64,000 bases of DNA from Mesorhizobium sp. M3A.F.Ca.ET.080.04.2.1 (GCF_003952525.1 NZ_CP034451.1:3906001-3970000), one strand, 5' to 3'. Positions 17,473 through 27,146 are shown, counted from the stretch's first letter. Translations and numbers: made by a program. The notes: generated by a model not told the origin, from the sequence alone.

Positions 17473-18484
17473 CCCGGCGAGCTATAAGGGCGACTACGAG
17501 AAGAGCTTCGACGGTACCGGGCCGTTCAAGCTGGAGAAATACACGTCCAAGGTCGGCGCCCCCTTCGTTCGCAACGAAGATTACTGGGGCGACAAGGTGC
17601 TGCCGGAGCGCATCGAGTTCATATTCTTCTCCGATGATCAATCGGCTATCCTGGCGCTGCTTGGCGGTGAGGTCGATGTCATCTCACTTTCGGCGGTGGC
17701 CGGCGTTAGCCTACTCAACAACCCGAACGTCAATATCGACAGCGTGAAGACGGCCTCGCACTCGCAGTTCCACATGCGCTGCGATTCCGATCCGTTCAAG
17801 GATCCACGCGTGCGTCGCGCCGTGGCGCTCTGCCTTGATCGCGACAAGTTGGTTGCCGGCCTGTTTAAGGGCCGCGCTTCACCAGGCAACGACAGCCCGT
17901 TCGCTCCAGTCTACCCCTCGACTGACACGAGCGTGCCGCAGCGCAAGCAGGACTTCGCCCAGGCCAAGCAGTTAATGCAGGCGGCCGGCGTCGGCAAAGG
18001 ATTCAAAGTGACCCTGACCACCGCGCGCTTCGTGGAGCTTCCCGACTATGCGCAGCTGATCCAGAATTGGGTTAAGGAGATCGGCATCGAGCTCCAACTC
18101 AACATGCTCCCCCTGGGCGCCTATTATGGCGATGCGGTGTTCGGCAAGTCGCCTTGGCTGGACTCGGTGATGGGCATCTGCGACTACGGCCATCGCGGCG
18201 CGCCGAACGTCCTGCTTTCCGCTCCGCTGACAAGCAACGGTAGCTGGAACGCCGCGCATTTCAAGAGCAAGGACTACGACACGCTGGTGTCCAGCTATAT
18301 CGCGGCCCTAGATCTGGAGGCGCAGAAGGCAACGGCCGGCAAGATCCAGAACCTGCTTCTTGAGGAAACGCCTGTTATCTTCGGATACTTCTACGACGAC
18401 CTGACGGTGACCGCGAAGGGCGTGTTCGGGATCAAGAAGACTGGCATGGGGCAGCTGTTCTTCGACAAAGCATCGAAGGCATGA
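17466..18484 (+). pseudogene. Family 5 (dipeptide/oligopeptide) ABC substrate-binding protein, 5'-truncated
   Basis: About 337 residues of the C-terminal part of an OppA/DppA-type periplasmic protein: GTGPFKLEKYTSKVGAPFVR, FFSDDQSAILALLGGEVDV, FKDPRVRRAVALCLDRDKLV and a regular C-terminus. The signal peptide and roughly the first third are replaced by the IS21 fragment, so it cannot be secreted. It is followed by paired hairpins and a DppB-like permease, the normal order of such operons. Confidence 0.87.
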
Positions 18485-18490
18485 GTCACA

Positions 18491-18553
18491 GCCAGCCCGT
18501 TGCGGGGCTGGCCCACAAGCTTATAACAGCCAGCTCCCTTGCGGGGGCTGGCT
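18491..18553 (+). repeat. Two tandem intercistronic hairpins
   Basis: GCCAGCCC (18491-18498) pairs with GGGCTGGC (18505-18512). A second, nearly identical hairpin pairs AGCCAGCTCCC (18528-18538) with 18543-18553, with one G-T wobble. Both lie between the binding-protein stop and the permease ribosome-binding site. They resemble REP/ERIC-like intercistronic elements that stabilise or attenuate mRNA; the role is inferred. Confidence 0.6.
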
Positions 18554-18571
18554 CCACGAGGAGTATTAGCT

Positions 18572-19092
18572 ATTCTTTCCTTTCTCGTTAGGCGAGTCTC
18601 ACTGTCGCTCGTCACGCTGTTCCTGCTCAGCATCATGGTGTTCCTGGGTGGCCAGGTGCTGCCCGGCAATGTCGGGCGGGCCATATTGGGTCCGCTTGCC
18701 GACCAGCGCGCCGTCGACACGCTCAATCACACGCTCGGCGTCGACCGTCCGCTGCTCACCCAATATGGCAGCTGGATCTGGAACTTCATCCAGGGCGACA
18801 TGGGCACGTCCTATCTTTTCCGCTCGCCGGTGGCGCCCTTCGTCATCGATGCCTTGGGCAATTCGATGAAACTGGCGGCGGTCGCCTTCGTGCTGGTGGT
18901 GCCGATCGGCATCCTAGGCGGCGTCATCGCGGCGCTCAATCTCGACCGGCCGCTCGACCGCATCATCAGCCTTGGCGGCCTGTCGGTGACGGTGCTGCCC
19001 GAATTCGTCACCGGCATCATCCTGATCCTGATTTTCGGGGTCTGGCTGCGCTGGCTGCCGATTTCGGCCGCATGGCCGCGGGATGCCGGCTT
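18572..19092 (+). pseudogene. DppB/OppB-like ABC permease, 3'-truncated
   Basis: Hydrophobic protein starting ILSFLVRRVSLSLVTLFLLS, then GGQVLPGNVGRAILGP, HTLGVDRPLLTQYGSWIWN and GDMGTSYLFRSPV, hallmarks of peptide-transporter permeases. The sequence is lost after LRWLPISAAWPRDAG near 19092. The GAGGAG at 18558-18563 is 8 bases before an ATT codon (18572) that aligns with the expected initiator. Either ATT is used or the ATG has mutated; a TTG lies farther upstream at 18539. Confidence 0.82.
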
Positions 19093-19286
19093 GTTCACCC
19101 TAAGCAGTACCTGCGGTAGTGGTGCAAGCGGACCCGGACTTTGGCCCGCTGGGCTGCTGCTACGACCTTCGCTGGAAAAAAATGGGTTTTGTTGCAACGC
19201 CTGAATAGGGCGCAGAGAAGCCTGGCCATCTGGAACTGAAAGTGAGCCTCTTTGTATGATGCGCTTGGAGCGATGAGGAGCACATG

Positions 19287-20275
19287 ATGGCAAACGCAAC
19301 CGGCCGGCCTGGGGCCGCCCTGGTCCTGAGTGCGGTCAAGCGGGAGCATCTGGAGCGGCAGGTCCGGCGTCAGCGTATAGCGCGATCGATGGCGGAGCGG
19401 TGCCGGATCATTCTTCGATGCGCTGACGGTGTCCCAGAAAGGTTGTGGCAGCGGAGTTGGGCGTGAACGGACACACGGTCGGCAAATGACGACGACTTTC
19501 CTCAAAGATCGCGTCGAGGGGCTGCTGGACGAGGCCCGCCCCGGCAGACCCCGGACCATCGACGATGATCAGATCGCGGCCATGATCGAGCGGACGCTAC
19601 GCTCGAGCCTGATAATGCGACCCATTGGTCAATCCGATCGATGGCACTGCGACCGGTGCTCCCATACGACGATCCGCCTATATGGATCGCCTCGGGCTGC
19701 GGCCGCATTGCTCGGAGACGTTCAAGCTGTTGAGCGATCCCTGCTCGTCGACAACGATTGCGACATCGTCGGGCTCTACCTGTCACCGCCCCAACCGGCA
19801 TGCCGGAGCGCCGAACTCATAGCTATGTCCGGCACGGCACCAACTCGCTGTTTGGGGCGCTCGATGTGGCGTCCGGTTTTGTGATTGGCAAATGTTACAA
19901 GCGGCACTGGGCAACCGAGTTTCTGGACTTCCTGAAGCAGATAGACGCCAACGTGCCGCCCGATCCGGATGTCCACGTCGTCATGGATCATTATGCCACC
20001 CACAAAACCGCGCTGCTCAGGTCATGGCTGTCGCGCCGGCCTCACTACCCATCTCCACTTCACGCCCACATCGGCATCCTAGATCAATCAGGTCGACCGC
20101 TGGCTCGGTGAACTGACCTGAAAGCAGGTGTGACGCGGCGTGCATACCTCAACCAGCCAGCTCGAGGCTGATATTCGCACCTTCATCGAGCGCCACAATG
20201 AGAACTCAAAGCCCTATCGAAGGACCAAGTCCGCGGACGAAATTCTCTCGTCCGTCAGGCGTTTCTGTCAGAAGG
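19287..20275 (+). pseudogene. IS630-family transposase, heavily frameshifted
   Basis: IS630 transposase sequence is spread over several frames: MANATGRPGAALVLSAVKRE, ERCRIILRCADGVP, FLKDRVEGLLDEARPGRPRT, DIVGLYLSPP, RRTHSYVRHGTNSLFGALDV, CYKRHWATEFLDFLKQIDA, then HTSTSQLEADIRTFIERHNE and PYRRTKSADEIL. The first catalytic-aspartate region (normally VDEKSQIQALDR) is deleted near 19795. The gap 19093-19286 before it shows no recognisable gene. Confidence 0.85.
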
Positions 20276-20349
20276 CCGAGCAAACTCGTACTCTTCGGCA
20301 TTCGTCGAGATGCTACGTGATGAAAATCTGCGTTCGAAATTTTGTAAAT

Positions 20350-20492
20350 AATTCTTCACATACTTTTACGAAGTCTTTGCGACAGAATTTCGATGAAAAG
20401 AGTAACTTCGCCGCAAGGCTTAGAAGGCGCGGCCAGAGCTGCTGCCATCTACGCTCTGACTGCCGAACAACTTGCAAAAAAGGTCAACAGCA
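20350..20492 (+). repeat. Leader of ATP-grasp gene copy 1 (homologous to 27004-27146)
   Basis: This untranslated stretch aligns through its length with the bases before the second ATP-grasp gene. Shared blocks include CTTTGCG, CCGCAA, AGGCGCGG, CTG-TGCC, ACGCTC, GAC-GCCG and ACAA, with many substitutions between. The conservation of both leader and gene argues that one duplication carried the promoter. No gene is seen between the IS630 remnant and the start. Confidence 0.55.
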
Positions 20493-21749
20493 ATGCGAAG
20501 AAGAGCGCTAATCCTGGTTGAAGGTACAAGGTCCAACGGTCCGCTTTACGTCAAAGCGGCTCGGCGTCTTGGCCTTCATCCAATTACCCTATCGGCTGAT
20601 CCAACGCACTACGACTATCATGCCCCGGAAAGGCTTGAGACAATCCGGATCGATACAGACAATCTCGATGCGCTGGTCCACGAATGTGCCCGGTTGCGTG
20701 CGAGCTTTGAGGTTGTTGGCATCACCAGCGCCCTGGAGTCGGTCTATGCGACAGTCGGCAAGCTCTGCCGGCATTTCGATCTACCGGGACCGAATCCGGC
20801 ATCCATTGAACGATGCTGCGACAAATTCACTCAACGTCAAATCCTCCGGGAGGCCGGCGTCCCAATACCTGCTTATCGCTTGGCGGCGAATGAAGCGGAC
20901 GTACAAAGCTCCGCCGCGGAGATCGGCCTGCCGGTGATTGTCAAGCCAGCCGTAGGCAGCGGCAGCTCCGGTGTCCGACTGTGCCGCAACGCCGACGAAT
21001 TAGCCGAACATACGACCTTTCTGTTGGGTGGGAAGCACATACGGCAGTCTTCACCGAGGATACTGGTCGAAGAGTTCGCACAGGGTCCGTATTATTGCGC
21101 CGACATAATGGGAAATGAGTTAATCGGGATTACCGCCTCTGAGTTCGGCTGCCCGCCGCATTTCGTTTTTCGTACCTCGACCTTTCCGGCCCCGCTGACT
21201 GATCATGAGCATAACCGCATCGCCGATGTATCGCTGAGCTGTTTGCAAGCTCTCGGCCTTGACTGGGGGCCTAAATGCATTGAATTTCGGTGGACGAAGC
21301 TTGGCCCAGTCGTCATCGAAGTCAATCCGCGTCTTGGGGCTGGGACCAGTCCTCGGCGCGTTCATCTGGCTTATGGTATCGATCTCATTACCGAGCACAT
21401 CAAGTTTCTCACCGGCGAGGAATGGAATTTGCGTAGAACACATTCTCACACTGCAACCGCGCGGCTCCTCGTTCCTGAGCGTGATGGAATCCTCGAGTGG
21501 ATCGCTGGCCACAGTCGGGCGGCTGCCATACCAGGCGTCGCCGAAGTGAAGTTGTACGTAGAACCCAAGATGCCGATCGTCAGGAAAGGCGATTCCCGAG
21601 ACCTCTTCGGACATGTCATCGCCGCTTCACCAAGCCGTGCTGAGACCGAGGCCATACTTCAGCGCGCCGTTGACTTGATCCATTGGTCGATCAAACCCTT
21701 TGCCATCGCTGGCGAAGAACGTTCTGCGGCCATATCCAGGATGACGTGA
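20493..21749 (+). CDS. ATP-grasp domain ligase (copy 1)
   Basis: ATP-dependent carboxylate-amine/thiol ligase-like protein of 418 residues. The N-terminal preATP-grasp domain is Rossmann-like (RRRALILVEGTRSNGPLYVK). The ATP-grasp core has GLPVIVKPAVGSGSSGVRLC, ILVEEFAQGPYYCADIM and the Mg-binding end VVIEVNPRLGAG. Start chosen at 20493, with AAGG nine bases upstream; it aligns with the second copy. Such proteins join an amino acid to another small molecule, or act as biotin-carboxylase-like enzymes. Substrates are unknown. Its paralog is at 27147, with about three quarters of residues alike by eye. Confidence 0.88.
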   Translation: MRRRALILVEGTRSNGPLYVKAARRLGLHPITLSADPTHYDYHAPERLETIRIDTDNLDALVHECARLRASFEVVGITSALESVYATVGKLCRHFDLPGPNPASIERCCDKFTQRQILREAGVPIPAYRLAANEADVQSSAAEIGLPVIVKPAVGSGSSGVRLCRNADELAEHTTFLLGGKHIRQSSPRILVEEFAQGPYYCADIMGNELIGITASEFGCPPHFVFRTSTFPAPLTDHEHNRIADVSLSCLQALGLDWGPKCIEFRWTKLGPVVIEVNPRLGAGTSPRRVHLAYGIDLITEHIKFLTGEEWNLRRTHSHTATARLLVPERDGILEWIAGHSRAAAIPGVAEVKLYVEPKMPIVRKGDSRDLFGHVIAASPSRAETEAILQRAVDLIHWSIKPFAIAGEERSAAISRMT

Positions 21750-21913
21750 ACCGCTCTACGCCTTAGGCAACTGAGCCTCGATTGCGTTGAGGAAGCCAGC
21801 GCCTGACGGCGTCCATACGGATCGCGGCTTCATTCGATAGGGATTTCGCCGCGATCCGTGACGCCAGAGCACCGGCTCTGATAACATGACGCGGCAGGCC
21901 AAAAACCTGCATC

Positions 21914-21963
21914 GGGGGTTCTCCTGAAGTTTGATCTTCGCAACTTCAGCTTCGGAGACCCCC
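21914..21963. repeat. Long imperfect hairpin, possible small RNA or palindromic element
   Basis: GGGGG (21914-21918), CTCC and TGAAGTT (21925-21931) pair with AACTTCA (21942-21948), GGAG and CCCCC (21959-21963) around a short loop. It sits in a 500-base gap (21750-22258) with no recognised gene, downstream of the ATP-grasp gene and before an IS66 element. It could be a rhizobial intergenic palindromic repeat, a terminator-like structure or an sRNA; the sequence alone does not decide. Confidence 0.45.
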
Positions 21964-22258
21964 GAACTTTTCTCAAGCCATCCGTCTCACATCTGTCTGG
22001 ACCTGCACACGTCTGCAGCCCAAATGTACCTATACCGCGGGCATCGGAACCCTCGAATTCATTCTGGTCCAACCAGAGCAGGACTCGCTATCGTCACGCG
22101 CCTCTTCAGGGCAAGCACTCGACTGTCATGGCCGGCGCGTCGGCCGGTAAACAATATGTAATCCGCGCTAGATCGTAACCGCTGTTTTGCCCTCACATTG
22201 TCCGCAGTTGCCTGATCTGTGATCGACGTTCCATGGACGAGCGACAAGGAGTTTCTCC

Positions 22259-22648
22259 ATGGACACTACGTTGGAGGTTCTCACGTCACGGCGGGGCCGA
22301 CGTGAGGCGCATCGCCAATGGCCGGATGAGGTCAAGGCACAGATCGTTTCGGAGAGCTTGCGTCCGGGCGTGACGGTGAACGAAGTGGCGGAGCGCCACG
22401 GGCTGAAGGCCAACCACCTGTCGTCCTGGCGCACGCTGGCGCGGCAGGGCAAGCTGGTTCTGCCCGCGCCAGAGGATGCCGTGGAATTCGCGGCAATGGT
22501 CATTGATACGCCCGCGCCGGAACCGCCAACCGCGAAGCAGACCTCCCGCGCCGAGATCGTTGTCGGTCCTGTCACAATCCGTCTTGAGGAAGGTGCGTCT
22601 GCTGCCCGGATCGCTGCCATCGCGCGTGCCTTGGCAGCGGCGACATGA
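22259..22648 (+). CDS. tnpA: IS66 TnpA (helix-turn-helix protein)
   Basis: Complete 129-residue Orf1 protein: PDEVKAQIVSESLRPGVTV, a helix-turn-helix (EVAERHGLKANHLSSWRTLA) and the conserved C-terminal IRLEEGASAARIAAIARAL. The stop overlaps the tnpB start as ATGA, the usual coupling in this family. Confidence 0.95.
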   Translation: MDTTLEVLTSRRGRREAHRQWPDEVKAQIVSESLRPGVTVNEVAERHGLKANHLSSWRTLARQGKLVLPAPEDAVEFAAMVIDTPAPEPPTAKQTSRAEIVVGPVTIRLEEGASAARIAAIARALAAAT

Positions 22649-22998
22649 TCTTTCCATCGAACCGCGTGCGCATCATGGTGGCGACCAAGCCGGTAGACTT
22701 CCGCAAGGGGCATGATGGATTGGCGGCGCTGGTAAAGAACGAGCTGCACAAGGACCCGTTCACCGGAACAGTCTTCGTGTTCCGGTCACGCAAAGCGGAT
22801 CGGTTGAAGCTGATCTACTGGGATGGCAGCGGCATCGTGATGGCCTACAAGAGGCTGGAGGAGCACAGCTTCACCTGGCCCGGCATCAAGGACGGCCTGA
22901 TGACGTTGAGCCATGCCCAGTTCGAGGCACTGTTCGCGGGCCTGGACTGGCAGCGGGTTCGCGCCGTCGAGACCAGAGCGCCGGGGGTGATAGAATAG
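22645..22998 (+). CDS. tnpB: IS66 TnpB
   Basis: Complete 117-residue IS66 Orf2 protein: FPSNRVRIMVATKPVDFRKG, LVKNELHKDPFTGTVFVFRS, RLKLIYWDGSGIVMAYKRL and LFAGLDWQRV are all conserved. It overlaps tnpA by four bases and is followed after 69 bases by tnpC. Confidence 0.95.
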   Translation: MIFPSNRVRIMVATKPVDFRKGHDGLAALVKNELHKDPFTGTVFVFRSRKADRLKLIYWDGSGIVMAYKRLEEHSFTWPGIKDGLMTLSHAQFEALFAGLDWQRVRAVETRAPGVIE

Positions 22999-23067
22999 CT
23001 GCGGCACGATGACTCAGCACAACAAATTCCGAAGGCAAAACGGACCGGGCTTTGGTAGGTTCCGGCC

Positions 23068-24624
23068 ATGCTGGACGCCGCTGATCTTCCCGATGATGTT
23101 GCCGCCCTGAAGGCGATGCTGATCGCGGCGAAGGCGCGCGAGACAGGCAAAGACGCCCAGATTGCCCGCAAGGATGAGCGGATAGAACTGCTTGAGAAAC
23201 TGGTCTCGGCCTTCAAGCAGGCAGCCTTCGGGCGCAAGTCCGAGAAGGCCGATCCCGACCAGTTCGATCTGGCGCTGGAAGACCTGGAAACGGCCATGGC
23301 AACAATCCATGCCGAGGAGGAAGTCGATGCTCGTCCTGGGAACAGGGTCACTAGGCCGCGCGCGACCAATCGCGGCTCCCTTCCTCAGCATCTTCCTCGT
23401 GTCGAAGAGGTCCTTGAACCGGAAAGCCTGATCTGCTCCTGCGGCGGTTATTTGCATTATATCGGCGAAGATGTGGCGGAGCGGTTGGACGTAGTCCCGG
23501 CGCAGTTCCGCGTCATCGTCACCCGTCGCCCTAAATATGCGTGCCGTGCGTGCACTGACGGCGTCGTTCAGGCTCCGGCTCCACTACGACTGATCCAGGC
23601 AGGCCTACCGACAGAAGCGACCGTCGCCCATGTCCTGGTCTCCAAATATGCCGATCACCTTCCGCTTTATCGGCAGGCCCAGATCATGGGCCGCCAAGGC
23701 ATTGATCTCGACCGTTCCACGCTCGCCGACTGGGTCGGCCGCGCAGCCTATGAGTTGCGTCCCGTCTTCGGTGCGCTGATTGCCGACTTGAAGCGCTCGT
23801 CCAAGCTCTTCATGGACGAGACCCGTGCCCCGGTTCTCGATCCCGGCTCGCGCAAAACCAAGACCGGATACTTCTGGGCGCTTGCGCGGGATGATCGACC
23901 ATGGGGCGGCGGTGCTCCGCCAGGTGTGGCCTTCACCTACGCTCCCGGTCGCGGGGGCATTCATGCCGAACGAATACTGCAGGGATTCTCCGGCATCCTG
24001 CAGGTCGATGGCTATGCCGGATACAACAGACTGATCGCACCTGACCGTATCGGATCAGACATTCGGCTTGCCTATTGTTGGGCCCACGCCCGGCGCAAGC
24101 TGGTTGAGATCACTCGCAACGGAACAGCGCCGATTGCCGAGGACGGTGTCAAACGGATTGGTGAACTGTATCGGATCGAGGCCGAACTGCGCGGCCTTGA
24201 CCCGGAGGCTCGCCTTGCTGGACGGAAGGAACGATCAGCGCCGCTGGTCTCCGACGTGCAGGCTTGGCTCGTCCATCACCGCGCCCGTGTCGCGACAAAG
24301 TCCCCACTCGGCGAGGCGGTGGCCTACATCGCTAAATACTGGGACGGTCTGAAGCTCTTCCTGACCGACGGTCGCATCGAGATCGACAACAACAGCGTGG
24401 AACGAACCATCCGGCCTATCGCCCTCAATCGGAAGAACGCGCTCTTTGCGGGCCACGACGTCGGAGCCGAGAACTGGGCGACCATCGCCTCGCTCGTCGA
24501 AACCTGCAAACTCAATGCCGTTGACCCGCAGGCCTACCTGACCGCCACGCTCACCGCCATCGTCAACGGCCACAAGCAGAGCCGGATCGATGAGCTGCTG
24601 CCTTGGAATTATCCGCTTGAGTAA
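23068..24624 (+). CDS. tnpC: IS66 transposase TnpC
   Basis: Complete 518-residue transposase. It has an N-terminal leucine-rich coiled coil, a zinc-binding region (LICSCGGYL..PKYACRACTDGV) and a DDE-type catalytic domain with FMDETRAPVLDPG, LQVDGYAGYNRLIAP, YCWAHARRKLVEIT and IEIDNNSVERTIRP. The C-terminus is IDELLPWNYPLE, normal for the family. With tnpA and tnpB intact this copy may still be mobile. Confidence 0.95.
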   Translation: MLDAADLPDDVAALKAMLIAAKARETGKDAQIARKDERIELLEKLVSAFKQAAFGRKSEKADPDQFDLALEDLETAMATIHAEEEVDARPGNRVTRPRATNRGSLPQHLPRVEEVLEPESLICSCGGYLHYIGEDVAERLDVVPAQFRVIVTRRPKYACRACTDGVVQAPAPLRLIQAGLPTEATVAHVLVSKYADHLPLYRQAQIMGRQGIDLDRSTLADWVGRAAYELRPVFGALIADLKRSSKLFMDETRAPVLDPGSRKTKTGYFWALARDDRPWGGGAPPGVAFTYAPGRGGIHAERILQGFSGILQVDGYAGYNRLIAPDRIGSDIRLAYCWAHARRKLVEITRNGTAPIAEDGVKRIGELYRIEAELRGLDPEARLAGRKERSAPLVSDVQAWLVHHRARVATKSPLGEAVAYIAKYWDGLKLFLTDGRIEIDNNSVERTIRPIALNRKNALFAGHDVGAENWATIASLVETCKLNAVDPQAYLTATLTAIVNGHKQSRIDELLPWNYPLE

Positions 24625-24678
24625 CGCGTGCACAAAAATCGCAGTTTTGCCGAAGCGGACAAATCTTCGTTCAGAGCA

Positions 24679-25683
24679 TCACAGCTTGACCAGTTGCTTG
24701 CCGAAGTTCTCTCCCTTCAACATCCGAACGAAAGCGTGGGGCACGGTCTCAATCCCTTCCGCAACATCTTCCCGTGTCTGAAGCAGTCCCTGTCTGTACC
24801 ATGACAGCAGATCGGCAATCGCGATCTCGTATTCTCCCTCGTGGTCGTCGAGCAAGAACCCTTCTATCCGCGCACGGGTGATCAGCGTCCTTCTGAGATG
24901 CCTGAGGCCGATATCGGGCTGGTCAAACCGGTCGGCCAAGGCAATAGTCCCGACGACCACCACCCTGCCAAAGGTGTTGAGGTTTAACATGGCTGCGTCG
25001 TGAATCGGCCCGGCGGTGTTGTCGATAAAGACATCAACGCCTTTGGGGCATGCGGTCGCGACATCTGCCACGAGATCAGGCGAGCTTCGATGATTGACGC
25101 CTGTCCGATATCCAAGCTCCCTGCACCATTCCAGCTTCTCGTCCGAGCCCGCAACAGCGACTGGGTCGAACCCTTTGATCCGCGCGATCTGTCCCGCAAT
25201 CTGCCCTACAGCTCCAGACGCGGCAGAGATCAACACCGTTTCCCCCACCTTCGGATTTGCGGTTCTGAGGAGGGCAAAGTAGGCGGTGAGACCGGGCATG
25301 CCGAGATAGCTCAGCGCGGACTGAATCGGAGCGTCCGTAGTTGTCACTGGCTTGGCCGACGCGGCCGGGATAACGCTAAACGGCTGCCAACCAAAATGAT
25401 CGCTCATCACGACGTCGCCTGGCTTGAAGTCTGGAGACTCAGACGTAATTACCTCGCCAATTCCGCCGCCGCACATCAGATCGCCAATTTTAAAACCAGT
25501 AGCATAATTCTTCGCGGGGCTGATCCGACCGCGCATATAGGGGTCGACGGAGAGCCACAAAGTTTTCACCAGCAGCTCACCATCCGCCGCCTCGGGAATT
25601 GGACGGTCCTCCAGGCTCCAGTTCTCGACGGAAGGCATTGCGGAAGGGTAGCTCCGAAGTAGCCAGCTAGGATTCGTGGACAT
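24679..25683 (-). CDS. Zinc-independent MDR-family NADP oxidoreductase (alkenal/curcumin-reductase-like)
   Basis: Quinone-oxidoreductase-like enzyme of about 334 residues. ENWSLEDRPIPEAADGELLV and LSVDPYMRGRIS mark the leukotriene-B4-dehydrogenase/YncB branch. The nucleotide site is SAASGAVGQIAGQIARIKG. It would reduce activated C=C bonds with NADPH. Start 25683 is preferred because GAGGAG lies nine bases upstream; an earlier in-frame ATG at 25767 would overlap the promoter region. It is divergent from a LysR gene that probably controls it. Confidence 0.92.
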   Translation of the reverse strand: MSTNPSWLLRSYPSAMPSVENWSLEDRPIPEAADGELLVKTLWLSVDPYMRGRISPAKNYATGFKIGDLMCGGGIGEVITSESPDFKPGDVVMSDHFGWQPFSVIPAASAKPVTTTDAPIQSALSYLGMPGLTAYFALLRTANPKVGETVLISAASGAVGQIAGQIARIKGFDPVAVAGSDEKLEWCRELGYRTGVNHRSSPDLVADVATACPKGVDVFIDNTAGPIHDAAMLNLNTFGRVVVVGTIALADRFDQPDIGLRHLRRTLITRARIEGFLLDDHEGEYEIAIADLLSWYRQGLLQTREDVAEGIETVPHAFVRMLKGENFGKQLVKL

Positions 25684-25716
25684 GTCCATCATCTCCTCAA
25701 ATTGAGCGTTCGCCGC

Positions 25717-25730
25717 ATTGATGCATGAAT
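25717..25730. promoter_or_regulatory. Palindrome ATTGATGCATGAAT, candidate LysR operator
   Basis: A near-perfect palindrome with one mismatched pair lies in the 110-base gap between the divergent oxidoreductase and LysR genes, about 34 bases from the oxidoreductase start. Its position and symmetry suit a LysR-type T-N11-A site. Function is inferred. Confidence 0.4.
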
Positions 25731-25793
25731 CCGATTTCCGTGTTAATAGGCGCTGGGTGAGAGACATTATTTTGGATTTCGGAAGAATGGCGC

Positions 25794-26690
25794 ATGGATA
25801 TGATCGAGGCCATGAAGGTGGCAGTGGCAGTCGCCAGGCATAACAGCTTCTCTTCTGCGAGCCGGGATTTGCGCCTTTCCGCTGCCTCGGTAAGCCGCAT
25901 TGTGGCAGACCTGGAGGCCGATCTCGGCGTACGTCTCTTTAACCGCACCACCAGGCAGATCAATCTGACGGATGCCGGGATGGAGTTCGTGCAAAAGAGC
26001 ACCTGCCTCCTGGAGGAGCTTGATCTGATGCGGAGCGCGGTACGCGAACGCCACGAAACCCCTCGCGGCCAGCTCCACGTCTCCTGCGTAACGGCCTTTG
26101 GCAATGAGTGCCTGGCACCAGCGGTTCCCGAGTTCGTGAGACGGTTCCCGCAGCTCGAGGTCTCAATCGACCTTGGCAATCGGTTGGTCGATCTTATTGG
26201 AGAGCACTTCGATGTCGCCATCCGAGTAGGGCCATTGAACGATTCATCCCTGATTGCGCAGAGAATTTTCACGCAGAGGATCGTGTTCGTCGCTACGCCC
26301 CAGTTTTGCGAGCAATATGGGACACCCAGGACCTTGGACGAGATCAAAGCTTGCCCATCCGTTACTCAGGTCAGCGGAGAATGGGGGCGCGTTCATAGGT
26401 TTTCGCATCAAGGAAAGGTCATTGACTTCGAAGTGCCGCAGCATCTGACAATGAACTCAGCGCGAGCGGTGAGAAACGCGTGCCTAGCGGGAGGGGGCTA
26501 CTCCCTCTTGGGCGATTTCATGGTCGCCCAGGATATAGCGGAGAACCGCCTCGTGCGGCTGCTGCCGGATTATGAACCCATCGAGCAACCGATCTTCGCC
26601 TTCTATGCTCAGCGACGTCACACCCCACGTAAAGTCAGGGTGTTTATTGACTATTTGGCGGAGGTCTTCAGTGGCAAGAATACCACGTGA
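25794..26690 (+). CDS. LysR-family transcriptional regulator
   Basis: Complete 298-residue regulator. The N-terminal winged helix (NSFSSASRDLRLSAASVSRI, VRLFNRTTRQINLTDAG) is followed by a substrate-binding-like effector domain (RGQLHVSCVTAFGNECLAP, DVAIRVGPLNDSSLIAQRI), typical of the CrgA/PgrR group that regulates adjacent oxidoreductases. It is divergently transcribed from the MDR oxidoreductase, its likely target. The region 26691-27003 after it holds no convincing gene, only a short coding-like patch (ERLDARLGRLIKRLHRN, about 26889-26950). Confidence 0.93.
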   Translation: MDMIEAMKVAVAVARHNSFSSASRDLRLSAASVSRIVADLEADLGVRLFNRTTRQINLTDAGMEFVQKSTCLLEELDLMRSAVRERHETPRGQLHVSCVTAFGNECLAPAVPEFVRRFPQLEVSIDLGNRLVDLIGEHFDVAIRVGPLNDSSLIAQRIFTQRIVFVATPQFCEQYGTPRTLDEIKACPSVTQVSGEWGRVHRFSHQGKVIDFEVPQHLTMNSARAVRNACLAGGGYSLLGDFMVAQDIAENRLVRLLPDYEPIEQPIFAFYAQRRHTPRKVRVFIDYLAEVFSGKNTT

Positions 26691-27003
26691 GACCTCATGA
26701 CCCCGCACCCAGTCTAGGTGCCGATGGCACACCGCTTACGCTAGATCGGGAGAACTGAGTGTTTCAACGCGCATCGCAGCGCGGCAGCTTGATGAGGGTC
26801 CGCCGACACCAGCATGGCCAGCGGCCTTAGGCCGCACAAAAACAGGTCGAACAATGAACGGACCTGCCGCTTCAGTATTGCGGGCTGGAGCGGCTGGATG
26901 CCCGGTTGGGGCGCCTTATCAAACGTCTCCATCGCAACGCTCCGAAATTCGCCGAAACGCTCTGAGCGGTATCGTTGGCAACCGAGACGTTGCAACGGAT
27001 ACT

Positions 27004-27146
27004 TCAACTAACTTCACAGAATCTTTGCGGCCGCAGACCGCTGATAGTGATACTTTCACCGCAAAGTCTGAGGTCAGGCGCGGATTAAAGCTGATGCCTG
27101 TTCACGCTCAGACCGCCGCACAACCCACTAGCCAGGATCAATGCCA
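27004..27146 (+). repeat. Leader of ATP-grasp gene copy 2 (homologous to 20350-20492)
   Basis: Same stretch as described before copy 1. Alignment of AGGTCAACAGCAATG in copy 1 with AGGATCAATGCCAATG here also fixes the true start of the second gene at 27147 rather than 27141. Confidence 0.55.

Larger units (their letters stand above)
22185..24660 (+). mobile_element. IS66-family insertion sequence, genes intact (copy 2)
   Basis: Contains tnpA, tnpB and tnpC in order and undamaged. It differs from the decayed IS66 at 5.6-7.8 kb in TnpA and TnpC sequence and so is a separate lineage. Exact ends are uncertain. Similar GTTTTGCC-containing motifs occur near 22190 and 24650, but they are in direct orientation and cannot be called inverted repeats. 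Confidence 0.8.

Noticed and set aside
20472..20492. Earlier start for the first ATP-grasp protein
   Set aside because: The extension is not shared with the second copy; alignment of leaders and the AAGG spacing place the start at 20493.
22185..24660. Terminal inverted repeats of the intact IS66
   Set aside because: GTTTTGCC-containing motifs at both ends are in direct rather than inverted orientation, so the boundaries were left approximate.
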